Positions 1 through 6,051 of a DNA stretch of 10,923 nucleotides are shown here, piece by piece (within the stretch, counting starts at the first letter, position 1; every line of letters starts with the position of its first letter). Both the position numbers and the translations under genes were made by a program. The notes under the pieces are model-generated. The model saw nothing but the letters and a program-made list of their open reading frames with translations. It made no database searches and had not been told where the DNA came from. Source of the DNA: Gallicola sp. (GTDB taxonomy: Bacteria > Bacillota > Clostridia > Tissierellales > Peptoniphilaceae); contig JAAZME010000072.1 in the NCBI GenBank assembly GCA_012798975.1, positions 1 through 10,923 of the forward strand, written 5' to 3'.

Positions 1-1
1 C

Positions 2-235
2 CTTGCGAAAACGATGCTGGAAGATTCTACAAAAGAAGAGCTGCAGAAACAAGAGATTTATGTCTATCACAGCTATAGTTTAGAGAAAGCTGAGAAAATA
101 AAGAATATCATTGAAAAAGAAATAGGGGCATCTAATATATTTGTATCTGATATTGGTTGTACTATTGGTGCACATACAGGTCCGGGTACGATTGCAATAT
201 TTTACTTAACTAAGACAGGAAACTTTGGAGCTTAA
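2..235 (+). CDS. DegV family protein, C-terminal fragment (5' end outside window)
   Basis: The frame is open from the left edge of the window and ends at TAA 233-235, so this is the last ~77 residues of a longer protein. The ending has the signature of DegV-family fatty-acid-binding proteins: a glycine/threonine-rich segment (IGCTIGAHTGPGTIAIFYL) followed by only a few residues. In the family (about 280 residues) this C-terminal domain helps form the fatty-acid pocket, and some members act as FakB, presenting fatty acids to the kinase FakA. The segment before it, a predicted helix followed by a strand, fits the same domain. The ATG at 14 is internal and not the real start. The next gene, fetA, begins 15 nt downstream on the same strand, so the two may be co-transcribed. 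Which DegV paralogue this is cannot be told from the fragment. Confidence 0.85.
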   Translation, partial: LAKTMLEDSTKEELQKQEIYVYHSYSLEKAEKIKNIIEKEIGASNIFVSDIGCTIGAHTGPGTIAIFYLTKTGNFGA

Positions 236-250
236 TGGAGATAAAACAGG

Positions 251-880
251 ATGCAGAAGCTGTTCGAAATAAAAAATGTCAGGGTCTACGACAAAATAAA
301 CTATGATTCAATTGAGATATTTTCCAATCAAACGACCTTTATAATCGGAGGAAGCGGAACAGGAAAGAGTACGCTGCTTCATCTCTTAAATGCAACCATT
401 TCTCCAGAAAGCGGAGAGATCCTTTATGAAAAAAAGCCATTAGAACAATGGGATACTTTAGAACTGCGCAGGGAAGTGCTTTTGGTCAGCCAGCAGATCT
501 ATTTATTTGACGGAACAATTGAGGAAAATTTTGAACGTTTTTACAAATACAGAAAAACGCCTCTACCTTCAAAGGAAAAATTCCGCTACTACCTAGCTCT
601 TTGTATGGCAGATTTTCCTCTTGATACCCTATGTGCAAAATTATCAGGGGGAGAGCGGCAGAGAGTATATTTGGCAATCTTTCTATCCTTTCAGCCGAAG
701 GTGCTGTTATTGGATGAACCGACATCAGCATTAGACGATAAAACAGCTTCTGAACTTTTTGAAAATTTAATAGCTTTAAGAAAAGAAAAAGAAAATACTA
801 TAATAGTAGTCTCCCACGATCAGCAGTTGAAAGAACAATTCGCGGAGGAAATTATCCGTATTGGAAGGGATGAGCAATGA
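251..880 (+). CDS. fetA: FetA-type ABC transporter ATP-binding protein (iron export)
   Basis: This 209-residue protein has a complete ABC nucleotide-binding domain: Walker A GGSGTGKST (33-41), Q-loop SQQ (80-82), signature LSGGERQR (131-138), Walker B VLLLDEP (151-157), D-loop SALD (159-162) and switch histidine H189. It has no membrane segment, so it is the cytoplasmic ATPase half of a transporter. Its substrate class is inferred from the adjacent gene, a UPF0014/FetB permease that overlaps its stop codon by 4 nt (ATGA, 877-880). In E. coli, FetAB exports iron and helps resist oxidative stress. The ATG at 251 is the first usable start, because an in-frame TAA lies at 242-244; GGAG at 237-240 is the likely ribosome site. 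The gene is slightly short for the family (about 215-230 residues) but lacks nothing essential. Confidence is high for an ABC ATPase and somewhat lower for the metal specificity. Confidence 0.88.
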   Translation: MQKLFEIKNVRVYDKINYDSIEIFSNQTTFIIGGSGTGKSTLLHLLNATISPESGEILYEKKPLEQWDTLELRREVLLVSQQIYLFDGTIEENFERFYKYRKTPLPSKEKFRYYLALCMADFPLDTLCAKLSGGERQRVYLAIFLSFQPKVLLLDEPTSALDDKTASELFENLIALRKEKENTIIVVSHDQQLKEQFAEEIIRIGRDEQ

Positions 881-1764
881 ATTCAAATGTAACAGAAATT
901 GGTCTGGTTCAGTTTGGAAGTGTCTATATACTTTTATTAATCATTTTATGGATCATGAAGTTTTCCCGTATCGACAAAACAAGACTATTGGTGCTGGCGG
1001 GGTTTAGGATGTCGCTGCAGCTGGTGCTTGCGGGACTTGTATTGACTTATATTTTTAAGAATCCCCATCCTGTCTTTATACTTGCCTATTTGGCAGCTAT
1101 GATTGTCTTTTCTATTTACAGAGTTCTCAGCAATTTTGAAATCGATAATAAAAGATTTAGAAGGATTATTGTAATATCTATAGGTCTTTCGGGGTCTGCG
1201 GTTCTGCTCTTTTTTATTTATATTGTAGTAGGCGTGTCCCTGTTTAATCCCCAATATGCTATTCCTATAGGGGGGATGCTTTTCGGGAATTCTATGACAG
1301 GAGTACAGCTTGGATTAAAGAGCTTTGCAGAACAGATCCGGGGTAACGCTGCTCGAATTGAAGCCCTTCAAAATGCTGGGGCACATCCAAAAGAAATACT
1401 AATTCCTTTTGTAAACAGAGCTATGGAAACTGCTATGCTTCCAACTCTAAATAGTATGCTGGGCATGGGAATAGTGAATCTGCCAGGAATGATGACGGGA
1501 CAAATTTTATCAGGCACTCTTCCGATGACGGCGATCATTTATCAGATAGCGATCATCATAGCGATTGCAACTGTTGTTTCTTTGACAGTGTTTCTATGTC
1601 TATATGCAGGCTACAGTACATTATATAATGATAGAAATCAAATTATGGTTCACTACAAATCAAAAACAAGGCTCTATAGAATATATCAGGCCTTGTTTTT
1701 TATTTTTTTAAAAACAGTATCAAATTCTTTGTCCTGCGTGAAAAGATTAAACAGTTCATCTTGA
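877..1764 (+). CDS. fetB: FetB-type ABC transporter permease (UPF0014), with unusual C-terminal extension
   Basis: This 295-residue integral membrane protein has hydrophobic segments around residues 11-27, 36-60, 66-82, 97-121, 190-212 and 216-246. The loop from about 130 to 207 carries the conserved UPF0014/FetB sequence (GGMLFGNSMTG at 132-142, ALQNAG at 163-168, MLGMGIVNLPGMMTGQILSG at 194-213). It is the membrane partner of FetA in a probable iron/metal exporter. The ATG overlaps the fetA stop (ATGA) and is preceded by AAGGGA. Family members usually end at about 250-260 residues, near the NDRNQ here at 251-255. This frame continues about 40 more residues, through a terminator hairpin (1662-1709), and overlaps the convergent GIY-YIG gene by 79 bp. 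The tail (YQALFFIFLKTV) is largely the translation of the hairpin and its T-tract, so it looks like stop-codon loss rather than an evolved domain. Function is well supported; the biological C-terminus is uncertain. Confidence 0.87.
   Translation: MNSNVTEIGLVQFGSVYILLLIILWIMKFSRIDKTRLLVLAGFRMSLQLVLAGLVLTYIFKNPHPVFILAYLAAMIVFSIYRVLSNFEIDNKRFRRIIVISIGLSGSAVLLFFIYIVVGVSLFNPQYAIPIGGMLFGNSMTGVQLGLKSFAEQIRGNAARIEALQNAGAHPKEILIPFVNRAMETAMLPTLNSMLGMGIVNLPGMMTGQILSGTLPMTAIIYQIAIIIAIATVVSLTVFLCLYAGYSTLYNDRNQIMVHYKSKTRLYRIYQALFFIFLKTVSNSLSCVKRLNSSS
1662..1709 (+). terminator. Intrinsic terminator inside the end of fetB
   Basis: A perfect 11-bp inverted repeat pairs 1662-1672 (AAAAACAAGGC) with 1690-1700 (GCCTTGTTTTT) around a 17-nt loop. 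A T-rich tract follows at 1696-1709, interrupted by one A. It is a textbook factor-independent terminator for rightward transcripts of fetAB. For the leftward recX/GIY-YIG transcript the same stem is followed only by a short TTTTTGATTTG stretch, so termination there would be weaker. The leftward gene's stop codon (1686-1688) lies in the loop. The rightward fetB frame reads straight through the hairpin and stops 55 nt beyond the T-tract. Confidence 0.85.
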
Positions 1765-1997
1765 ATAAGGTCGATCTTTTGAGATCTTTTAAGGGTTTTG
1801 ATTTTACATTCCAGCTTTAAAGCTTCGCTTTTTGTATCGCAGGAATGATAAAAAATATATTCTACAGGAAGTCTAGACCGAGTGCATTTAGAAGCTTTTC
1901 CTGCATTATGCTGTTGAATTCTGCGTTCTAAATCCGTTGTATATCCTGTATAAAGGGATAAGTCATTGCAAAGCAGCATATAAACAAAATTACTCAT
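1686..1997 (-). CDS. GIY-YIG nuclease superfamily protein (UPF0213/YazA type)
   Basis: This 103-residue protein matches the compact UPF0213 (YazA/YhbQ) family. The N-terminal strand VYML (5-8) and LYTGYT (15-20) form the GIY-YIG core. R25/R26, H30-N31 in IQQHNAGK and E63 in ALKLECKIK are at the positions of the conserved arginine, histidine/asparagine and metal-binding glutamate. The fold is that of small DNA endonucleases such as the UvrC N-terminus, and some family members are reported to cut DNA; the biological role is unsettled. The ATG overlaps the last 8 nt of recX (ATGAGTAA), so translation is probably coupled. The stop lies in the loop of the terminator shared with fetB, and the last 26 codons overlap the fetB reading frame antisense. 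Length is typical (80-105 residues), with a slightly extended lysine-rich C-terminus. Confidence 0.87.
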   Translation of the reverse strand: MSNFVYMLLCNDLSLYTGYTTDLERRIQQHNAGKASKCTRSRLPVEYIFYHSCDTKSEALKLECKIKTLKRSQKIDLIQDELFNLFTQDKEFDTVFKKIKNKA

Positions 1998-2613
1998 TTA
2001 CGAATTCCTCCATTACAGCAGAGATCGTATCATAATTAAAACCTCTAGAGGAGAGATATGCATAGATTTTGTTTCTTAAAGCATAAGTATCGCTGTATTT
2101 TGATTTCCATTTTTCGATTTGTTTAGAGACTAATTTATGAGCGTTTTGGATTTCAGAAGTGCTAAAGTCCAGTTTTGACAGCTCTTCTTCAAAAACATCA
2201 TTGCTGATTCCTAAATTTCCTAATTGATATTTTACCTTTCTTACGCTCCAATTTGTTGTATTTAATTTTGATTCAATATAAACCCTCGCAAAATAAGAAT
2301 CGTCTATCAGACCTTCTCTTGTCAATTTTTCAATTATACTAGAGACAATTTCAAAGCTGTATTTTTTATTCAATTTATCCTTGATTTCTTTTTCAGTTCG
2401 GATTCGATAAGACAAAAAATTAATTGCATCGGCATAAGCTTTGTTTTTTAGTGCGATATTCTTCAGTTTATCGTAGAGATCAGGATTAATTTCTTGATCT
2501 TTTTGAAGATGATATTTTTCATAATCCTCATAGCTGATCTGGAAAGATTCTTTCGGAGTTTCGATTATAAACAAATTTGTTTTATCGTCGTAGCCTATTT
2601 TTGTGATAATCAT
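1990..2613 (-). CDS. recX: Regulatory protein RecX
   Basis: This 207-residue protein has the RecX pattern: an N-terminal β-rich segment (about 1-45), then tandem three-helix repeats starting at ALKNKAYADAINFLSYRIRT (about 54-73), with EKEIKDKL, IIEKLTREGLIDDSYFARVYIE and KVKYQLGNLGI following. RecX binds RecA and inhibits RecA filament extension and strand exchange in the cytoplasm. Length fits clostridial RecX proteins, which are shorter than the ~264-residue Bacillus form. The start at 2613 has only a weak upstream site, but it overlaps by 4 nt (ATGA) the stop of a 30-codon membrane miniprotein gene (2610-2702) that has a good ribosome site, so recX is probably translated by coupling from that gene. 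Downstream it overlaps the GIY-YIG gene by 8 nt. No recA gene is nearby in this window. Confidence 0.88.
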   Translation of the reverse strand: MIITKIGYDDKTNLFIIETPKESFQISYEDYEKYHLQKDQEINPDLYDKLKNIALKNKAYADAINFLSYRIRTEKEIKDKLNKKYSFEIVSSIIEKLTREGLIDDSYFARVYIESKLNTTNWSVRKVKYQLGNLGISNDVFEEELSKLDFSTSEIQNAHKLVSKQIEKWKSKYSDTYALRNKIYAYLSSRGFNYDTISAVMEEFVNE

Positions 2614-2702
2614 CTTACAAAGAACACCATTATCATAGGTATAATCATAGCCAATGCTAATAGCAGAGCTACTATTCGAAGAGCTTTATTACGATCTTTC
2701 AT
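2610..2702 (-). CDS. 30-residue single-pass membrane miniprotein upstream of recX
   Basis: This short frame runs from ATG (2702-2700) to TGA (2612-2610). It encodes 30 residues: a basic N-terminus (MKDRNKALR), an uninterrupted hydrophobic stretch at about 10-29 rich in Leu, Ala, Ile, Met and Val with one central Pro (22), and a terminal Arg. That is a typical one-helix membrane miniprotein with the N-terminus probably inside. It is supported by a strong ribosome site (AGAGGTGA, 2714-2707) at proper spacing and by the 4-nt ATGA overlap with recX, which itself lacks a good site. The architecture recalls Prli42-type stressosome miniproteins of Firmicutes, but no sequence homology is claimed. It could be a true small protein, a translational-coupling leader for recX, or both. 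The coding nature is inferred from the start context, composition and overlap. Confidence 0.68.
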   Translation of the reverse strand: MKDRNKALRIVALLLALAMIIPMIMVFFVR

Positions 2703-2806
2703 TTCATCACCTCTAAATAATAATATCATAATCTTTGAGGAAGGTCTAAAAACTTTACTTTTTTTATTATAATCTGTACAATATTGAATAATGGGGTGAT
2801 ATACAA
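2703..2806. promoter_or_regulatory. Divergent intergenic region with promoter-like sequence
   Basis: These 104 AT-rich bases separate the leftward miniprotein-recX-GIY-YIG cluster from the rightward nine-gene run, so promoters for both should lie here. On the plus strand TATAAT at 2768-2773 is a perfect -10 element, but the matching -35 position (around 2745-2750, TCTAAA) is poor. On the minus strand TATAAT (2771-2766) and TATGAT (2730-2725) are candidate -10 boxes, again with weak -35 matches. GGGGTGAT at 2793-2800 is the ribosome site for the gene at 2807. No LexA/SOS-like operator was recognised by eye, which is relevant because recX can be SOS-linked in other bacteria. Confidence 0.45.
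2707..2714 (-). promoter_or_regulatory. Shine-Dalgarno site of the miniprotein/recX cluster
   Basis: On the minus strand AGAGGTGA sits 4-5 nt before the ATG of the miniprotein (ATGAA spacer, then ATG). It is the only strong ribosome site between the divergent region and recX. This argues that translation of the cluster begins here and not at the recX ATG. Confidence 0.7.
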
Positions 2807-3502
2807 ATGAATAAAAATATAACTATAAATAACGAAAGCGATTTTTATAGAATATTACCGACCACTTTAAGCAATGAACAGATGGAAATACTTAGAAAAA
2901 AAAGTTTTTCTGATCTTTTAATAGAAAGAAGCTTTTTGCAGCGAACATTAATGAAGAGAACAAGAGCTTTAGAATTATTTCATCAGCAAAGCAAATTTTT
3001 GAAAACTAAAAATTTTATTAACAGCATTTATCAAAAAATCGATCAAGAAGAAAGAGACAGCAATGTTAATAATTTGAGAATACAAGAGATTCTTATTAAA
3101 TCCTGTTCCTCTAATATCGATGCCCAGTATACCATGGATGTAAAAAACAGAGAGGATTTAAATCGAATCTTTAAAATGTTTGATGAAATTAATGAAATAG
3201 CTACTCTTTTTATGGAATTTGATGCAGTTCAAGAAATTGTTATACGAGCAAATCATGCGCTACATTTCAAGTCAATGCGAATGATGAAGTTTTATTTGAA
3301 TACGCTTAAAAAAATGGATAAAAAGAATCTTCATTCTTTATCGCGTAAAGATAAGTCGATTGCAACACCTATAAAAATAATGAATAATCAGAAGATTAGG
3401 GATCAGATCTATCAAGATATCTCTATATTACAAGTATCTATTGATGAATTAGATTATATTTTTATGTCAATATTGCCTAATTCAGTAGAATTACCACAAT
3501 AA
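2807..3502 (+). CDS. Unrecognised helical cytoplasmic protein (231 aa)
   Basis: I do not recognise this family. The gene has a convincing start (GGGGTGAT, then ATG 8 nt later with no in-frame competitor) and ends at TAA 3500-3502, 12 nt before the next gene. The protein is rich in Lys, Arg, Ile, Asn and Glu, has no signal peptide or membrane segment, and is predicted by eye to be almost entirely α-helical. Amphipathic stretches lie around 20-60 (LSNEQMEILRKKSFSDLLIE), 70-100, 115-175 and 195-225. It has a single cysteine (about 100) and no nucleotide-binding or metal motif. It is the first gene of the rightward run and sits directly before a PC4-like ssDNA-binding protein gene. The basic, helical character is compatible with a nucleic-acid or protein-scaffold role, but nothing specific can be concluded. 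Confidence 0.75.
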   Translation: MNKNITINNESDFYRILPTTLSNEQMEILRKKSFSDLLIERSFLQRTLMKRTRALELFHQQSKFLKTKNFINSIYQKIDQEERDSNVNNLRIQEILIKSCSSNIDAQYTMDVKNREDLNRIFKMFDEINEIATLFMEFDAVQEIVIRANHALHFKSMRMMKFYLNTLKKMDKKNLHSLSRKDKSIATPIKIMNNQKIRDQIYQDISILQVSIDELDYIFMSILPNSVELPQ

Positions 3503-3514
3503 GGGAGGAAAAAT

Positions 3515-3739
3515 ATGGCTGAATTTAAATATGATATTGTTGAACAACTTGGAGTATTATCGGAAAATGCAAAGGGATGGCGTAAAGAATTGAATTTTGT
3601 CAGCTTCAATGAAAGAGAAGCGAAGATGGATATTAGAGAATGGAATCCCGATCATACTAGAATGAGCAAAGGAATTACATTGTCGGAAGAAGAAGCGAAA
3701 GTATTGTACGAATTACTAAAGGAAGAATTTGAAAAATAA
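3515..3739 (+). CDS. YdbC/PC4-family ssDNA-binding protein
   Basis: This 74-residue protein matches the bacterial YdbC family with the PC4 (transcriptional coactivator p15) fold. The typical pattern is visible: an opening FKYDIVEQLGVLSE (4-17), GWRKELNFVSFN (21-32), KMDIREWNPDHTRMSKGITL (38-57) and a C-terminal amphipathic helix (58-73). In the family the curved β-sheet binds single-stranded DNA and the C-terminal helix mediates dimer formation. A structure of Lactococcus YdbC with ssDNA is known, but the cellular role is unclear. The gene has the strongest ribosome site in the window (AAGGGAGG at 3501-3508, 6 nt before ATG), suggesting high expression. It follows the unrecognised 231-residue gene by 12 nt and precedes moeA by 32 nt. 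Confidence 0.9.
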   Translation: MAEFKYDIVEQLGVLSENAKGWRKELNFVSFNEREAKMDIREWNPDHTRMSKGITLSEEEAKVLYELLKEEFEK

Positions 3740-3771
3740 TTCTTGTGTAAATAGAAATCGAGTAGATTAAT

Positions 3772-4971
3772 ATGATAGAAATAAATGAAGCAGTCCAAAT
3801 ACTAGTAGAAAAAGTCCGCAGGCAAAACGATATTGAGGTCGTCTCTCTTTTAGATTCGACAGAAAGAATCTTAGCAGAAAATATTTATTCAGATATTAAT
3901 GTACCGGATTTTCCGAAATCTGCAATGGATGGATATGCTTTGCGGTCTATCGATACAAAAGGCGCCTCAAAAGATAATCCTATAGAAATTACTGTTATAG
4001 AAAAAATATATGCCGGTGATTTTTCTACAATCAAGGCTGGTGAAAAAACAGCTGTTCGGTTAATGACCGGTTCTTTTATTCCAGAAGGCTATGACTCTGT
4101 GATAAAGCAGGAGCTGACAAATTATGGAGAGCACAAAGTCGAGATTTACGAAGAAATCCCGCCTTACAATCATTACTGCCCTATAGGAGAAGATGTTAAA
4201 AAAGGCGATTTAATATTTTCAAAAGGAACAAAAATTACTAGTACTCATTTAGGAATTTTGGCAAGTATAGGAAGGGATCGGATACCCGTATTTAAGTCGA
4301 TGAAGGTTTCTTTGATTTCTACCGGAAGCGAATTGCTGAAACCAGGAAATAAGTTGGAACCAGGAAAGATATTTAGCAGCACTAATTATATTATTGCTTC
4401 AAATCTTCTTCACAACGGCATAGAAATTCAAAATCTATCTATTTCTTCCGATGACATTCAAGGTCTATCTGAGCAGATAGTATCTAATTTGGAAGAAAGC
4501 GATATCCTTTTAACTACAGGGGGCGTTTCAGTAGGAGATAAAGATTTAATGCCAGATGTAATGAAGCATATAGGAGCAGAGATTTTATTTCATTCAGTAG
4601 CTATGAAGCCAGGTACTCCTGTATTAGCAGCATCTTATAAAAACAAGCTTCTGCTTTGTTTTTCAGGCAACCCTTATGCTTCATTAGCTAATTTTAATGT
4701 TTTGTTTTGGCCGGTGGCATCTGCCTTTTATGGAAGCGAAGATTTACAATTGAAAAGATTTAAGCTTGTTATAGAAGAAGGTTATCTTAAAAAAAGCCGT
4801 TTAACAAGACTCGTTCGGGCGAAGGAAAAACAAGGGAAGATTTATCTAGTAGATAAGGTGCATAAATCCTCCGTGATATCAAATATGGTGGATTGCAATG
4901 TTATGGTTATCCAAAGGCCAAATACAGAAATAAAACCCGGAGAGGAGATAGAAGGTTTTTACCTTCCATAA
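3772..4971 (+). CDS. moeA: Molybdopterin molybdotransferase MoeA
   Basis: This is a full-length MoeA (399 residues), which inserts molybdate into adenylylated molybdopterin to give active molybdenum cofactor. Conserved segments occur in family order: VPDFPKSAMDGYAL (44-57, with the key aspartate D53), MTGSFIPEG (98-106), GEDVKKGD (139-146), STGSELL (183-189), TTGGVSVGDKDL (248-259, D256 in the active-site loop), MKPGTPV (278-284) and FSGNPYAS (297-304). The C-terminal β-barrel domain IV runs from about 328 to 399. The upstream sequence has no clear Shine-Dalgarno motif, so expression may be low or depend on readthrough from ydbC. The next gene, the mobA-mobB fusion, starts 2 nt after the stop and continues the same pathway. 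Earlier-step genes (moaA, moaC, moaE) are not in this window. Confidence 0.93.
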   Translation: MIEINEAVQILVEKVRRQNDIEVVSLLDSTERILAENIYSDINVPDFPKSAMDGYALRSIDTKGASKDNPIEITVIEKIYAGDFSTIKAGEKTAVRLMTGSFIPEGYDSVIKQELTNYGEHKVEIYEEIPPYNHYCPIGEDVKKGDLIFSKGTKITSTHLGILASIGRDRIPVFKSMKVSLISTGSELLKPGNKLEPGKIFSSTNYIIASNLLHNGIEIQNLSISSDDIQGLSEQIVSNLEESDILLTTGGVSVGDKDLMPDVMKHIGAEILFHSVAMKPGTPVLAASYKNKLLLCFSGNPYASLANFNVLFWPVASAFYGSEDLQLKRFKLVIEEGYLKKSRLTRLVRAKEKQGKIYLVDKVHKSSVISNMVDCNVMVIQRPNTEIKPGEEIEGFYLP

Positions 4972-4973
4972 TT

Positions 4974-6041
4974 ATGATAGGAATCGGTATATTAACAGGT
5001 GGAAAAAGCAGCAGGATGGGAACAGCTAAAAGCCAGCTTGATTTTTTTGGCTGCAGTTTTTTAGAGAGAAAGATTAAGATGTGGGAAAAATATCCCATCT
5101 ACCTATCAGTAAATCATAAAGAGACTCTTTTTTCTCTTCCAGTCAAAGATATTACTATTGTAGAAGACAGCTTTTCAGAAACAGGACCTGTGGGCGGAAT
5201 TTATGAAGTATTAAAGGCGACTTCCTATAGATGGAATTTTATTTGCGCAGTCGATCTCCCCTTTATAAAAAAAGAAATACCGGATTTTTTAGAACTTTTT
5301 ATAGAGGAAGATTACGACTGTGTTCTCTTTACATTGAATGGAAAAATACATCCTTTATGCGGTCTTTACCGTAAAGAACTGGCAGAGTTTTTTAAAATTT
5401 CACTAGAACAAAAAAAGCTGAAGCTGATTTCTTTACTAAAGATGCTTCGGGTGAAATATATACCCCTAGAAAAAACGGCTTTTCCCCTAAATTTATTGGA
5501 CAATGTTAATCGTCCGAATGAATATATACGATCTTTTGGAAACAGCATAAGCATCTGTGGTTTAAAAAATACTGGAAAAACGACCTTTATTAATGGAGTT
5601 CTTCGCTCTTTGTCGGAGATGGGCGTAGAAACCGCAGTACTAAAACACGATGGGAGACATGATTTTTCTATAGACCAAAAAGGTACAGATACCTATTCTT
5701 ACGCTGAGTCCGGGGCAAAGAATGTGATTATTTTTAACGAAAAAAAAATAGCACAAATTCGTTATGAAAAAAATAGAATTGACTATAAAGAAATTCTCGA
5801 ACGAGAAAGAGGAAAGCAGGATATTATGATTATAGAAGGACTTAAAGGAGAACCGCTGCCAAAGTTCGAGATCTTAAGAAAAAGCGTATCGGAAGTCCCC
5901 CAATCCAATCCTGTGAATCGTTTAGGGATCATTAGCGATATACCTTATACTGGAGAAGGACTTCATTTTGATTTGAACCAGCCTTCTGTATTTGCACAAT
6001 ATCTATACGAGCTATTCGTAAAAGACAAGAACACTATTTGA
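4974..6041 (+). CDS. mobAB: MobA-MobB fusion: molybdenum cofactor guanylyltransferase and GTP-binding adapter
   Basis: This 355-residue protein joins two cofactor-maturation proteins. Residues 1-188 are MobA: nucleotidyltransferase motif LTGGKSSRMG (7-16) with K19, metal-site DLPF (94-97), HPLCGLY (126-132) and NVNRP (178-182). Residues 190-355 are MobB: P-loop GLKNTGKTT (196-204), KHDGRHD (224-230), DTYSYAESGAKN (239-250) and EGLKGEPLPKFEI (288-300). MobA transfers GMP from GTP to molybdopterin, forming the dinucleotide cofactor used by DMSO-reductase-type enzymes such as formate dehydrogenases; MobB is a GTPase partner. The ATG at 4974 is preferred because the LTGG motif then sits at the normal distance from the N-terminus. 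The frame is open upstream to an ATG at 4893, but that would add 27 residues overlapping moeA. Translation is probably coupled, since the moeA stop is 2 nt away and the local ribosome site is weak. Confidence 0.92.
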   Translation: MIGIGILTGGKSSRMGTAKSQLDFFGCSFLERKIKMWEKYPIYLSVNHKETLFSLPVKDITIVEDSFSETGPVGGIYEVLKATSYRWNFICAVDLPFIKKEIPDFLELFIEEDYDCVLFTLNGKIHPLCGLYRKELAEFFKISLEQKKLKLISLLKMLRVKYIPLEKTAFPLNLLDNVNRPNEYIRSFGNSISICGLKNTGKTTFINGVLRSLSEMGVETAVLKHDGRHDFSIDQKGTDTYSYAESGAKNVIIFNEKKIAQIRYEKNRIDYKEILERERGKQDIMIIEGLKGEPLPKFEILRKSVSEVPQSNPVNRLGIISDIPYTGEGLHFDLNQPSVFAQYLYELFVKDKNTI

Positions 6042-6051
6042 AAGGTTTATT

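Noticed and set aside
985..1254. Minus-strand open frame antisense to fetB (89 codons)
   Set aside because: It lies wholly opposite conserved fetB coding sequence and encodes a low-complexity basic protein with no family resemblance.
1780..1796. Short direct repeat GATCTTTT twice inside the GIY-YIG gene
   Set aside because: Two 8-bp copies in AT-rich coding sequence are within chance expectation and have no structural context.
2494..2772. Plus-strand open frame across recX and the divergent region (92 codons)
   Set aside because: It is antisense to recX and the miniprotein, has no plausible ribosome site, and has an Ile/Phe-rich composition typical of shadow frames.
2703..2806. SOS (LexA) operator controlling recX
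   Set aside because: No convincing Firmicute-type LexA box (GAAC-N4-GTTC-like) or E. coli-type box was found in the divergent region.
3723..3744. 7-bp inverted repeat (AAGAATT/AATTCTT) at the end of ydbC as a terminator before moeA
   Set aside because: The stem is weak (one G-C pair) and no T-tract follows, so it is unlikely to stop transcription.
4893..4973. Possible longer N-terminus for the MobA-MobB protein beginning at ATG 4893 inside moeA
   Set aside because: The added 27 residues (MQCYGYPKAK and so on) lie in the overlapping moeA frame and do not resemble MobA. The nucleotidyltransferase motif sits correctly when translation starts at 4974.
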